The notes: generated from the sequence alone by a model not told the origin. Shown: positions 33,947-43,655, counted from the first letter of the stretch. The stretch: 64,000 nucleotides of DNA from Cryobacterium sp. SO2 (GCF_026151165.2 NZ_CP117849.1:1116001-1180000), one strand, 5' to 3'. Program-made: numbers and translations.

Positions 33947-34412
33947 GCTGCGCGCACTGCTGGCCGGGTGGCGGGCGGCGCTCGCCGGAGAGACGGGCTC
34001 CGCGTCGCTGGAGTTCATCGCCGTCGGCCTAATCCTGCTGGTGCCGCTGGTCTACCTCGTCGTGACGATGTCGGCGCTGCAGGGCGGTGCGTTCGCGGTG
34101 GAGGGCGCCGCCCGGCAGGCCGCCCGCGTGTATGTGCAGGCGCCCACCCCGGCGGAGGCCGAAGCACGGGCCGAGCGGGCGGTGCTGGTGGGGCTGGCCG
34201 ACTACGGCATTGACGCGGCCGACGCCGAGGTGAGCATCGGTTGCGCGGGCGCGCCCGTCTGCCTGTCCCGGCGCAGCGTGGTCACCGTCACGGTGCGGGT
34301 GCAGGTGGCGCTGCCCTTTGTGCCCGCGGTGATCACGCGGTCTCGGGGTGCGAGCATCCCGCTCGAGGCGTCGGCGACCCAGACCGTGTCCAGATTCTGG
34401 CACGAGGGCTGA
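33939..34412 (+). CDS. TadE/TadF-like pseudopilin
   Basis: 157 residues from ATG 33939. ETGSASLEFIAVGLILLVPLVYLVVTMSALQ is the processing site plus helix (with Glu at +5). The remainder, GAFAVEGAARQAARVYVQAPTPAEA, is extracellular, and two cysteines (GCAGAPVC) can form a disulfide. ATG 33939 overlaps the previous gene by eight bases. The longer in-frame reading from 33798 is inside the previous gene and is rejected. Second of three successive TadE-like proteins here. Confidence 0.8.
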   Translation: MTELRALLAGWRAALAGETGSASLEFIAVGLILLVPLVYLVVTMSALQGGAFAVEGAARQAARVYVQAPTPAEAEARAERAVLVGLADYGIDAADAEVSIGCAGAPVCLSRRSVVTVTVRVQVALPFVPAVITRSRGASIPLEASATQTVSRFWHEG

Positions 34413-34420
34413 GGGCGCCG

Positions 34421-34867
34421 ATGCGACGGCTCCGCCGCAGAGTGCAGGGCGAGGAGGGCTCAACCCTGCTGCTCACCATCTTCTACGGCTTCCTCGCGCT
34501 TGTCGTGGTGCTGATCGTGGTCGCCGCCACGAGCCTGTACCTCGAGCGCAAGAAGCTCTTCACCCTGGCGGATGGCGCGGCGCTCGCCGGTGCGGAATCG
34601 TTCGCGCTCGACGCGGTCGCGATCGACTCCGGCGAACTGCACGCCGCGCTCACCACACCCGAGATCCGGGCCGCCGCCACGGCCTACCTGGCCGCGGCGC
34701 CGCATCCGGAGCTGGAGTCCGTGACGCTCACGCGCGCCGAGACCGTGGACGGCCAGAGCGCCACGGTCTCCCTGCGGGCCTGGTGGCGCCCGCCGGTGCT
34801 CACCCTGTTCGTGCCCGACGGCCTGCCCGTGGAGGTGACGGCGGTCGCCCGCTCGGTGTTCCACTGA
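34421..34867 (+). CDS. TadG/TadE-like membrane protein
   Basis: 148 residues. RRRVQGEEGSTLLLTIFYGFLALVVVLIVVAA is the basic start, cleavage-like GS site and helix; TSLYLERKKLFTLADGAALAGAESFALDAVA then resembles the TadG N-terminus (putative Flp pilus-assembly TadE/G-like domain). The von Willebrand factor A part of full TadG is absent, so this is a short form. The longer frame from 34241 is inside the preceding gene. Last gene of the Tad locus. Confidence 0.75.
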   Translation: MRRLRRRVQGEEGSTLLLTIFYGFLALVVVLIVVAATSLYLERKKLFTLADGAALAGAESFALDAVAIDSGELHAALTTPEIRAAATAYLAAAPHPELESVTLTRAETVDGQSATVSLRAWWRPPVLTLFVPDGLPVEVTAVARSVFH

Positions 34868-34897
34868 CATTCGTTCCACTGCCGCGAAGCCCGTAGG

Positions 34898-34919
34898 ATT
34901 AGTCAAAGCTTTGATCAAT
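34898..34919. promoter_or_regulatory. Palindromic operator, probably for the adjacent MarR regulator
   Basis: TCAAAGCTTTGA is a perfect 12-bp palindrome, extended by ATT/AAT with two mismatched pairs between, 22 bp in all. It sits 37 nt upstream of GTG 34956. Such TCAA..TTGA palindromes are typical MarR-family sites, and a MarR gene lies immediately after the target gene. Confidence 0.55.
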
Positions 34920-34955
34920 TTTCTATCCTCCCCTCTTCGCGTCGAAAGAAGTGCT

Positions 34956-36221
34956 GTGTCCTCATCGGTTTTCTCACCAACATCGTCGTCTGTCGTCGCA
35001 CCCACGCTGCTCTCCGACCTGTCGCTCCAGACTGAGACCGAACAGCGCAACGCCGAGATGGTGATTGCCGCGGCACGAGCGCTTCGCCAGGAGCTACGGC
35101 AGGATCAGGATGCCGCGGACGATCGCGGAATCTACTCCGCCGGCATCCACCGGAAAATGCTCGAAAAAGGGTTGTACGACATCACCACCCCGCGCGCATA
35201 TGGCGGGCTGCAGCTGCCTTTGCCGGTGCTGATGGCCGTGATCGTGGAGATCGCGACGGGCAACCCCGGTAGTGGGTGGAGTTTTGCGCTCGCGGCGCAG
35301 CACACCACCACAGTGGCCGCACACTGGCCCGAGGAGGTGCAGCGCGAGGCGCTAGCAGGTGGCTCGTTCCTGGCACCGCACCAATTCGCCCGTCCGGGCG
35401 ACGTACGTGCTGTTGACGGTGGCTACATGATTGACGGCGATTATCCGTTCAGCTCCGGGTCGCCGTATTCAACCCACGTGATGATCTCGGCTCCGGTGCG
35501 TGATGCCGAGCCGGGTGATCCTGCTGCTCCGGATTATGTGACGCTGCTCATCCCACGGGAGGGCTACAACGTGCTGGACGACTGGCGCGGCTCATTCGGC
35601 ATGAAGGCATCGGGCAGCAACACAGTGCGTTTTGCCAAACGATTCGTTCCGGGCGCCTGGGTGATCGCGGGCATCGGAGACGATGTGACCACGATTCCCG
35701 GCGGTGTGACGCTGCACAACGACGGGCTCTATTTCGGTCGCCTTGAGGCGTATCACCCGGTGGGACTGGCCGCCGTTGCCGTCGGGGCTGCGCGCGCAGC
35801 CATCGAGGAATTCACAACGGTAGTGAAGTCCGGTTCCGATAAGTTGAGCGGCTCGGCGAAGTCTGACGACCCCGCATTCCAGTACACCCTCGGTCTCGCC
35901 TCGGCGCGGGCCGACGCTGCAGAAGCGCTGGTTTACGCTGCCGTGGATGCCTACACAGCCGTCGGCCGTCGGCATCTGGCAACCGGGGTTTCGCACACCA
36001 GAACAGAACTCACCCGGATCGCAGGCCTCGGAACGTCCGCGATGAGCTTGGCCGAGAGCGCGGTCGATTCGGTATTTGAGCACATCGGCACACTGCGTGT
36101 GGTGGATGGCACCCGGGTTCAGCGCTACTTCCGCGACGTGTCCACCTTGCGCACCCACGGCCGGTTTCACCCCTACACGGTTGCAGTCGCGCACGGGGTG
36201 GCGATGCTCAGCGCACCCTGA
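34956..36221 (+). CDS. Flavin-dependent monooxygenase, acyl-CoA dehydrogenase fold (HsaA/DszC-like)
   Basis: About 421 residues. A group-D flavin monooxygenase: helical N-terminal domain (ALRQELRQDQDAADDRGIYSAGIHRKMLEKGLYDI), middle beta domain with SGSPYSTHVMI and WRGSFGMKASGSNTVRF, and a C-terminal helical bundle with the RVQRYFRDVSTLRTHGRF block. Relatives hydroxylate phenols, indoles or thiophenes using FADH2/FMNH2 from a separate reductase. No reductase is beside it. I chose GTG 34956 (AAAGAAG upstream); a TTG at 34911 lies inside the palindromic operator and is unlikely. Convergent with the MarR gene that probably represses it. Confidence 0.88.
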   Translation: MSSSVFSPTSSSVVAPTLLSDLSLQTETEQRNAEMVIAAARALRQELRQDQDAADDRGIYSAGIHRKMLEKGLYDITTPRAYGGLQLPLPVLMAVIVEIATGNPGSGWSFALAAQHTTTVAAHWPEEVQREALAGGSFLAPHQFARPGDVRAVDGGYMIDGDYPFSSGSPYSTHVMISAPVRDAEPGDPAAPDYVTLLIPREGYNVLDDWRGSFGMKASGSNTVRFAKRFVPGAWVIAGIGDDVTTIPGGVTLHNDGLYFGRLEAYHPVGLAAVAVGAARAAIEEFTTVVKSGSDKLSGSAKSDDPAFQYTLGLASARADAAEALVYAAVDAYTAVGRRHLATGVSHTRTELTRIAGLGTSAMSLAESAVDSVFEHIGTLRVVDGTRVQRYFRDVSTLRTHGRFHPYTVAVAHGVAMLSAP

Positions 36222-36251
36222 TAACACGCACCCGCGTGACCAGACGAAGAA

Positions 36252-36932
36252 TCAGGCGCGAGAGTGGATGTCGGGCGGGGCTCCGCCGGCCAGCTGGCGC
36301 AGGAGCCGGACAAGTTCGGTGCGATCTGCGGTGGAGAGTGCGCCCGCCCATTGCTGTTCGCGCGCGTTAAGTCTGCGGAACAGTGCGGGAATGCGCGAGT
36401 GGCCCTCGGGGCTGAGGCTGAGCACCACGGAGCGTCCATCTCGGGTCGACGGGGTGCGCAGAATCCAGCCGTCGCGGTGAAGGGTTTTGGTGACCGCCGA
36501 CACGGCCGCCCTGCTCATGCCACTCGCGCTGGCAAGCCGGGATCCCTCCATCGGTCCGTCGACCGCCAGCAGCGCCACAACGAAGAACGACGAGTAGTTC
36601 AACGCTGCCGGGCGGTGCACAGTCGATTCGAAGTCGTAGGACGTGACGCGTGCCACCCGCGCAAGCAGAACAAACAACAGCATCGCCTCGGCGTCGAGCT
36701 CAGGCACGAGGTCAACCGCGAGCTGGGTGAACTGAGCGGAGTAGTCATACGCGCCGTTGGGTGAGAGCGCATCCCGGATTCCGTCAGCGGCCTCGGATCC
36801 GTGCGGGTCCTCGGAACCGTGAGCGTCCAGCGTGATCTCCTCCAGGGTGGCCGCTCCCGGTGGTGAACGGCCTCCGTGAGAGTTTAGCGGCGGCGGGTGG
36901 GAAGCGGCGGGGTTGACGCAACGGCCCGGCAC
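36252..36932 (-). CDS. MarR family transcriptional regulator
   Basis: 226 residues. The winged helix-turn-helix (res about 105-190) is clear: AALNYSSFFVVALLAVDGPMEGSRLASASGMSRAAVSAVTKTLHRDGWILRTPSTRDGRSVVLSLSPEG (key residues: GPMEGSRLASASGMSRAAVSAVTKTL, RDGRSVVLSLSPEG). The first 68 residues are an unusual Pro/His/Glu leader with no family counterpart, so the true start may be later, though no good in-frame initiation codon is seen between; GTG 36932 is taken. It is convergent with the flavin monooxygenase and probably binds the palindrome upstream of it. Confidence 0.82.
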   Translation of the reverse strand: MPGRCVNPAASHPPPLNSHGGRSPPGAATLEEITLDAHGSEDPHGSEAADGIRDALSPNGAYDYSAQFTQLAVDLVPELDAEAMLLFVLLARVARVTSYDFESTVHRPAALNYSSFFVVALLAVDGPMEGSRLASASGMSRAAVSAVTKTLHRDGWILRTPSTRDGRSVVLSLSPEGHSRIPALFRRLNAREQQWAGALSTADRTELVRLLRQLAGGAPPDIHSRA

Positions 36933-36938
36933 AGGGCA

Positions 36939-36971
36939 TTTCGCCCGCTGTTCACCATGGGTTCAGGCGGC
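36939..36971 (+). promoter_or_regulatory. PHO box: three 11-nt direct repeat units ahead of the alkaline phosphatase
   Basis: Units start at 36939 (TTTCGCC), 36950 (GTTCACC) and 36961 (GTTCAGG), each 11 nt apart. This is the direct-repeat form bound by actinobacterial PhoP. It lies about 85-115 nt upstream of GTG 37054. Confidence 0.6.
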
Positions 36972-37053
36972 GTCTGTGCCAGCCCTGTTGCCTTGTGGGC
37001 GTTGCTTTCGAACCGGAAACAACACCGAGTCACCGATTTCAGGGGGAAACACC

Positions 37054-38994
37054 GTGTTCCGTGCCGCCAAGTCATCCACCCACCGGGGCCAGCGCGGCGC
37101 GCTGCTGGTCGCCGCCACCGGCCTCCTCGCCGGTGCCAGCATCCTCGCGCCACTCGGCGCCTACGCCGCCACCGACGACCACGGTGGCGCCGCCCGCAAT
37201 GACGGCGACAAGACGGCCATGATTCGCGACTCCATCGTCGACGGCCCGGCCAAGAACGTCATCCTGCTGATCGGTGACGGGATGGGCGACAGCGAGATCA
37301 CCGTGGCCCGGAACTACGCCGAGGGCGCCGCCGGCGAGCTCGCCGGCATCGACGCGCTTCCGCTGACCGGCCAGTACACCACCTACGCCCTCAACGAAGA
37401 CGGCACCCCGAACTATGCCTCGGAATCGGCCTCCACTGCCAGCGGTTGGTCCACGGGCACCAAGACCAAGAACGGCTCGCTCTCGGTCGACATCAACGGC
37501 ACCCCGCAGTCGACACTGCTGGAACTGGCCAAGGCCAACGGGCTGCGCACCGGCGACGTCTCGACCGCCGAAATCCAGGACGCCACCCCGGGCGCCCAGG
37601 TCGCCCACATCTCCGCCCGCGGCTGCTACGGCCCGGTGAAGACCACCGAAAACTGCGCCTCGGAGGCGCTCGAAAACGGCGGGCTCGGGTCCATCTCCGA
37701 GCAGCTGCTCACCCTGCGTCCCGACGTCGTGCTCGGCGGCGGGTCCGCCACCTTCACCGAGACCGCCGTCGCGGGAGACTGGGCCGGGCAGACGCTCTTC
37801 GAGCAGGCCACCGACCGTGGCTACCAGCTGGTGAACGATGCCGCCGGCCTCGACGCGATCACCGCGGCCGACCAGAGCGCCCCGGTGCTCGGACTCTTCA
37901 CCGAGGGCAATTTCCCCACCCGCTGGGTCGGCCCTGAAGCCACCGTCGGCGGCGGCGACCTCGCCCCGGTCTCCTGCACGGCGAACCCCGAGCGCCTGGC
38001 CACCGGGCTGTCCCTGGCGTCTCTCACCGACAAGGCCATCGACCTGCTGTCGGCCGACAGCGAGCAGGGCTTCTTCCTGCAGGTCGAGGGTGCCAGCATC
38101 GACAAGCGTGACCACGCCGCGGATGCCTGCGGCCAGATCGGCGAGACCGTCGACCTCGACGAGGCCGTGCAGTCCGCCCTGGCGTTTGCCAAGGCCGACG
38201 GCAACACCCTCGTCGTGGTGACCGCCGACCACGCCCACACCAGCCAGATCGTCGGCTCGACCCCGCCCGGGCTCAGCGTGGCTCTGACCACCGAAGAGGG
38301 CTCGACCATGCTCGTCAGCTACGGCACCGCCGAAGCCGGGGAATCCCAGCAGCACACCGGATCCCAGGTGCGCATCGCCGGCTACGGCCCTGGTGCCGCG
38401 AACGTGCTTGGCCTGACCGACCAGACCGACCTCTTCTTCACCTCCGCCAACGCCCTCGAGCTCACGACCGACCTCGCCTCCCTCAGCGCGGCCGCGACTC
38501 TTGTGCTCGACCAGGCCACGGTCGCCCCCGGCGCGGACTTCACCGCTGCCGGTGCCGGCCTGGCCGCCGACTGGCAGGCCACGGGCGAGGTGAGCACCTC
38601 GGGTGCGGCCGACCCGCTGGGCGTGTCCGACGTGATCGACGGCGAGGCCGTCTTCACCGGCACCGCGCCGACCGAACCCGGTGACTACACGGTCACGCTG
38701 ACCGGCGCGCAAACCGGCGTTGCGGTTTCCGCGGTGCTCACGGTTGCCGCAGCCGGCGTAGCGACACCGGATCCGACGCCCAGCGCGTCGCCCACGGCCA
38801 CGGCCCCCGCCGCGGTCCTGCCCGGCGCTGACTCCGGTTCCGGTCCCGCCGCGAATGCTGCGGCCGCTGCGGTCGAGGTCCTCGCATCCACCGGGGTGCA
38901 GCTGGCACCGGTGGCTGGACTCGCTGCGGTGCTTCTTGCCGCCGGCGGTGCTCTGCTCGTGGTCCGTCGCCGTCGCCACGGTCTGAGCCACTAG
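37054..38994 (+). CDS. Cell-wall-anchored alkaline phosphatase
   Basis: 646 residues. Signal peptide (res 1-36, ending APLGAYA), then a full alkaline phosphatase domain: AKNVILLIGDGMGDSEI (metal-binding Asp), the nucleophile region ASESASTASGWSTGTKTKNG with Ser after Glu (Asp in most relatives), and TADHAHTSQ with metal His. A Pro/Thr/Ser linker (about res 575-600) and LASTG + hydrophobic helix + RRRR at the C-terminus follow: a sortase signal with Ala in the Pro position. Start GTG 37054 with AGGGGGA six bases upstream; the longer in-frame reading has no ribosome binding site. A PHO box upstream indicates phosphate-starvation control. Confidence 0.93.
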   Translation: MFRAAKSSTHRGQRGALLVAATGLLAGASILAPLGAYAATDDHGGAARNDGDKTAMIRDSIVDGPAKNVILLIGDGMGDSEITVARNYAEGAAGELAGIDALPLTGQYTTYALNEDGTPNYASESASTASGWSTGTKTKNGSLSVDINGTPQSTLLELAKANGLRTGDVSTAEIQDATPGAQVAHISARGCYGPVKTTENCASEALENGGLGSISEQLLTLRPDVVLGGGSATFTETAVAGDWAGQTLFEQATDRGYQLVNDAAGLDAITAADQSAPVLGLFTEGNFPTRWVGPEATVGGGDLAPVSCTANPERLATGLSLASLTDKAIDLLSADSEQGFFLQVEGASIDKRDHAADACGQIGETVDLDEAVQSALAFAKADGNTLVVVTADHAHTSQIVGSTPPGLSVALTTEEGSTMLVSYGTAEAGESQQHTGSQVRIAGYGPGAANVLGLTDQTDLFFTSANALELTTDLASLSAAATLVLDQATVAPGADFTAAGAGLAADWQATGEVSTSGAADPLGVSDVIDGEAVFTGTAPTEPGDYTVTLTGAQTGVAVSAVLTVAAAGVATPDPTPSASPTATAPAAVLPGADSGSGPAANAAAAAVEVLASTGVQLAPVAGLAAVLLAAGGALLVVRRRRHGLSH

Positions 38995-39011
38995 GTTCCC
39001 CGCTCACCAGT

Positions 39012-39039
39012 GAAGGCCGCTCCTGCCGGGGCGGCCTTC
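39012..39039 (+). terminator. Hairpin downstream of the alkaline phosphatase gene
   Basis: GAAGGCCGC and GCGGCCTTC are perfectly complementary with a 10-nt loop, 18 nt after the stop codon. No T-run follows. Confidence 0.55.
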
Positions 39040-39135
39040 GCCCGTTGAGGTGCCTTCAAGCATCCCTGGCGCGGGCGGGAGGCCGCCGGTTCGGTAATGT
39101 CGACGGAGTGCCGCATCCAGCGGCGAGGGAGACCA

Positions 39136-40020
39136 GTGACAGCCAAGCGTGACCGCCTCACCGGAGCCGGAGCCCAACTCGTCACCGAAGTGACCATCAA
39201 CTACGGCTCGTCACTGGCCGGGCTGCTCATCCCCATGGTCGGCTCGCCGGTGGTGGTGGCCGTGCGCCAGCTGGTGATGGCGATCACCGTGCTGCCGTTC
39301 TACCGGCCCAAGTTCGTCACCTTCACCTGGGCCCGGCTCTGGCCCGCGCTGGCGCTGGGCGTCACGCTCGCGGTGATGAACCTCACCTTTTACGAATCGG
39401 TCGCCCGGCTCGGTCTCGGCGTGGCCGCGACCATCGAGTTCCTCGGCCCGTTCGCCGTGGCGCTGGCCGCGTCCCGGCGCTTCCTCGACTTCGTCTGCGC
39501 GGCCGCGGCCGCCGGCGGGGTGGTTCTGCTCACCTGGTCGGATGGCACGCTCGATCCAGTCGGCATCGCCCTGGCGCTCACCGCCGCTGCGGCGTGGGCC
39601 GGCTACATCCTGCTCACCCGTCGGGTGGCCACCCAGTTGCCCGGACTGGAGGGCATCACCATCGCCAGCCTGGTCAGTCTGGTGCTGCTCGTTCCGCTGG
39701 CGCTGTTCACGGTGGACTACTCGACGCTGAACTGGGGCGTCATCGGTCTGCTGGTCGCCGTCGGCATCCTCTCATCGGCGTTCCCGTACACGCTCGACAC
39801 GTTCATCCTGCGGCGCATCACCCCGCGGCTCTACGCCATCATCACCAGCTTCGGCCCGGTCGTCGCGGCGGTGTTCGGGGTGCTGGTGCTCGGCGAGAGC
39901 CTGTTGCTGCAGCAGCAGATCGCTATCTTCGTGGTGTGCGCCGCCGCCGGTGCGGCGATCGCCACCCAACGCGAGCAACCGGTCTCCGACCTCGAGCGCA
40001 CGGCCCGCGCCATACCGTAG
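39136..40020 (+). CDS. EamA/DMT family transporter (RhtA-like)
   Basis: 294 residues with about ten membrane helices in two EamA repeats; the second begins LDPVGIALALTAAAAWAGYILLTRRVA. The VARLGLGVAATIEFLGPFAVALAASRR stretch matches the RhtA/YdcZ-type amino-acid and metabolite exporters. Start GTG 39136 (ribosome binding site GAGGGAGA) was preferred over an in-frame ATG 39097 that has no good leader. Substrate unknown. It stands alone, 115 nt from the alkaline phosphatase hairpin, followed by the extragenic palindrome block. Confidence 0.88.
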   Translation: MTAKRDRLTGAGAQLVTEVTINYGSSLAGLLIPMVGSPVVVAVRQLVMAITVLPFYRPKFVTFTWARLWPALALGVTLAVMNLTFYESVARLGLGVAATIEFLGPFAVALAASRRFLDFVCAAAAAGGVVLLTWSDGTLDPVGIALALTAAAAWAGYILLTRRVATQLPGLEGITIASLVSLVLLVPLALFTVDYSTLNWGVIGLLVAVGILSSAFPYTLDTFILRRITPRLYAIITSFGPVVAAVFGVLVLGESLLLQQQIAIFVVCAAAGAAIATQREQPVSDLERTARAIP

Positions 40021-40410
40021 AAGCACCCCGTTCGCGCGCCATTCGTGCGCGCCAGTTCGTAGCGACACCCCCGCCGACTTGCCGCAAAAGTACCCGTTTC
40101 GGGCGCTGAAGGGGCACTTTGCGGCAAGTCGCGGAGACACCCCACTTCGACTTCCCGCAAAAGTACCTGTCGCGGGCGCTGAAGGGGCACTTTGCGGCAT
40201 CTCGGCGCGAGGGCTGCTCGGTGAGATGACAGGTGGTGCCCCCGCGGGGCTCCCGAGGGGGCGTCAACTGGCAACTCAGCTGCGCGTCCGCGGTGAGATG
40301 GCAGTTCGTGCCTCTTCGCGGCTCCTGAAGGGGCCTCAACTGGCAAATCGTCCGCGGACTACTCACGCAACGGGCCAGTGAGGGTGCGCTCGGTGGGGTA
40401 ACCGAGCGGC
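40021..40410. repeat. 390-bp gene-free stretch with two pairs of extragenic palindromic repeats
   Basis: No coding region fits. It holds two copies of a 57-nt palindromic unit (40075-40131; 40148-40204) and two copies of a second 59-nt unit (40220-40278; 40292-40350), all in tandem between the DMT gene and the convergent rmuC. The first unit opens CGACTTGCCGCAAAAG and closes CTTTGCGGCAAGTCG, so each is a hairpin. The second unit shares GGTGAGATG...CAACTGGCAA ends. They are not copies of any gene here. Confidence 0.7.
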
Positions 40411-41736
40411 TCAGTCGCGGGTGGGGATCGCTTCCAGCGCGTCTGTCTCCAGCGCCGCAACGAACTCGTACGCCACCAGCTCGCGCGGGGTGTCCTCGAT
40501 GCCCGCCAGCGGGGCCAGCACCTTCGACTCGTCGAGGGCGTTGAGCTTGCGGGCGGTGGGCAGCACCTGGCGCTCCATCGAGCCCACGAAGCCGTTGTAG
40601 TCCTTCACGGTGCGCTCGATCGCGCGGCCGAGCTTCTCAATGTGGGTGGCGGTGGTGGCCAGTCGGGAGTAGAGCTCGCGGCTGAGATCGAAGAGCACCT
40701 GTGCGTCGTGTGTGAGTACATCCTGCTGCCAGCTGAACGCCACGGTCTTCAGCACCGACCACAGGGTGACCGGGGAAGCCAGGGCCACTCGCTTGCTGAA
40801 CGCGAACTCCATCAGGGACGGGTCGGCTTCGAGCGCCGACGACACCAGCGACTCGCTCGGGATGAACGCGATCACGAGTTCGGGGGAGGCCTGCAGGCCC
40901 TGCCAGTAGGCCTTGCTGCCGAGAGCCGTGACGTGGTCGCGCACGGCCTTGACGTGCGCCTTCATGAACACGGCGCGCTGGGCGCCATCCGCCCCCGTGG
41001 CCGTGGCTGGAATCTGGCTGGCCTCGAGGAACGCCGTGAACGGCACCTTGGCGTCGACGGCGATGTTCTTGCCGCCGGGCAGGTGCACGACCATGTCGGG
41101 CCGGCCGGCGCCGGCATCCGAGCTGATGCTGGACTGCACGTCGAAGTCGACCCGCTCGATGAGCCCGGCGGCCTCGACCACGCTGCGCAGCTGGGTCTCG
41201 CCCCAGACACCGCGGGTGTTGTTGGCGCGGAGGGCGGAGGCGAGGGACTCGGCGGTACTGCGCAGCCGCTCCTCGGATTCGGTGGCCGAGCGCAGCTGTT
41301 CGGTGAGTTCCCCGTGCTGCAGGCTGCGCTGCTGCTCGAGCTCGGCGACCTTCTGCTGCATGGTCACCAGGCTGTCTTTCACCGGGGCCAGGGCTTGCAG
41401 CACCTGGCTTTCCTGCCGGTCACGTTCGGTGCGGGCGGCCTGGTCGTCGCGCTGCCGGTCGACGATCTCGCGGTACTGCCGCTTCTGGTCGGCGATCTGG
41501 TCGCGCAGGCCGTCAGCGGTGGCCTGCATCGACGCGAGCTCCTCCCGCAGCAGCGACTGCACTGCGGCCTCCCGGGAACGGGTTTCGGCGAGCACGACCT
41601 GGTGCCGCGCCTCGAGCACCGCGGGGTCGTCGCCCGTGCGAGCGCCCGCCTGGCGGCGCTGCAGCAACACGACGGTCACGAGAGCGCCGAGCACCACACC
41701 GAGGATGAGGCCGAGAAGAAGCGCGAGGAGGTCCAT
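40411..41736 (-). CDS. rmuC: DNA recombination protein RmuC
   Basis: 441 residues. An N-terminal membrane helix (LLALLLGLILGVVLGALVTVVLLQRR), a long coiled coil (res about 40-190) and the RmuC nuclease-like domain with RGVWGETQLRSVVEAAGL (key residues: GVWGE) and FDVQSSISSDAGAGRPDMVVHLPGGKNIAVDAKVPF (key residues PDMVVHLPGG, DAKVPF). RmuC limits inversions at short repeats. Monocistronic, convergent with the repeats; the same strand neighbour is the DEDDh exonuclease. Confidence 0.95.
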   Translation of the reverse strand: MDLLALLLGLILGVVLGALVTVVLLQRRQAGARTGDDPAVLEARHQVVLAETRSREAAVQSLLREELASMQATADGLRDQIADQKRQYREIVDRQRDDQAARTERDRQESQVLQALAPVKDSLVTMQQKVAELEQQRSLQHGELTEQLRSATESEERLRSTAESLASALRANNTRGVWGETQLRSVVEAAGLIERVDFDVQSSISSDAGAGRPDMVVHLPGGKNIAVDAKVPFTAFLEASQIPATATGADGAQRAVFMKAHVKAVRDHVTALGSKAYWQGLQASPELVIAFIPSESLVSSALEADPSLMEFAFSKRVALASPVTLWSVLKTVAFSWQQDVLTHDAQVLFDLSRELYSRLATTATHIEKLGRAIERTVKDYNGFVGSMERQVLPTARKLNALDESKVLAPLAGIEDTPRELVAYEFVAALETDALEAIPTRD

Positions 41737-41822
41737 GCGGCCAGTCTGACAGCGACCACCGACACCGCCGGCAGGCCGGGCGCGCGTCGCCCGCGCCGGC
41801 CGCCAGAAAGGGGATGCGCTGG

Positions 41823-42440
41823 CTAGTTCAGCGCCATCGGGCCGTGCGTGGCCCGGTGCTCGCGGGTGGCGACCGGGCCGATCACGCCCACGTTGACGCC
41901 GCAGATGCGGGCGAGGTCTTCGACGGTATCGGCGCCGTGCCGGTCGGCGGCGTGGATGATGATCGCGGCGCAGGCCTCGGAGTCGGCGAGGGCATTGTGG
42001 TGTGAGAAGTCCTCGAAGCCGGCGGCCATCGCGGCCACCGGCAGCCGGTAGGAGTCGAGGTGGTAGGTCTTGCGGGCCACCTGCAGGCTGCAGACGTAGC
42101 GGAAGTCGGGCACGGTCATGCCCGTGATGGTGGACGCCGTCTTGATGACGCCCAGGTCGAAGCCCGCATTGTGCGCCACGAGCACGTCACCGTCGGCGAA
42201 GTCGACGAGGTTGGGCAGCTGCTGCGACCAGCTGAGCGCATCCACGACATGGTGGGGGGAGATGCCGTGGATCTTGATGTTCCACTCCTGGAACGCGTCA
42301 TGGCCCAGCGGCGGCTTGATGAACCAGCCGATCTTGTCGACGACGACGCCGTCGCGCACCTTCACCAACCCCACGGAGCAGGCCGAGGCGGCCGACGAGT
42401 TGGCGGTTTCGAAATCGATGGCGGTGAAGTTGACGGGCAC
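41823..42440 (-). CDS. DEDDh-type 3'-5' exonuclease (DnaQ-like)
   Basis: 205 residues. All four metal-binding acidic residues and the His are seen: DFET (res 9-12), HNAGFD (res about 90-95) and HNALADSEA (res about 145-153), the DEDDh layout of exonuclease epsilon-type proteins. It lacks the BRCT or polymerase-binding domains of full DnaQ subunits, so it is probably a stand-alone exonuclease for short DNA or RNA. The NADH-rich term GVNVGVIG near the C-terminus is uncommented in the family. It is divergent from ychF, 117 nt apart. Confidence 0.88.
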   Translation of the reverse strand: MPVNFTAIDFETANSSAASACSVGLVKVRDGVVVDKIGWFIKPPLGHDAFQEWNIKIHGISPHHVVDALSWSQQLPNLVDFADGDVLVAHNAGFDLGVIKTASTITGMTVPDFRYVCSLQVARKTYHLDSYRLPVAAMAAGFEDFSHHNALADSEACAAIIIHAADRHGADTVEDLARICGVNVGVIGPVATREHRATHGPMALN

Positions 42441-42557
42441 GCCTCATGGTCTCACGCGCCACCGACCTCGCTGCGCCGCGGGCATCCGTGCGCCGGAAAG
42501 TACCCCGAAAACACGCGGCAGAACGCCGAACGGGCTGAGCCGGTACCATGGACTCTC

Positions 42558-43631
<1,074 letters not shown>

Positions 43632-43655
43632 CGAAACAGCATCAAGAATCTGAAG

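Noticed and set aside
34911..34955. TTG 34911 as start of the flavin monooxygenase
   Set aside because: It falls within the MarR-type palindrome and lacks a ribosome binding site; GTG 34956 has one.
40220..40350. Second repeat family as part of a coding gene
   Set aside because: Frames across it are interrupted or antisense to nothing and the two copies vary in a way that keeps stems, not codons.
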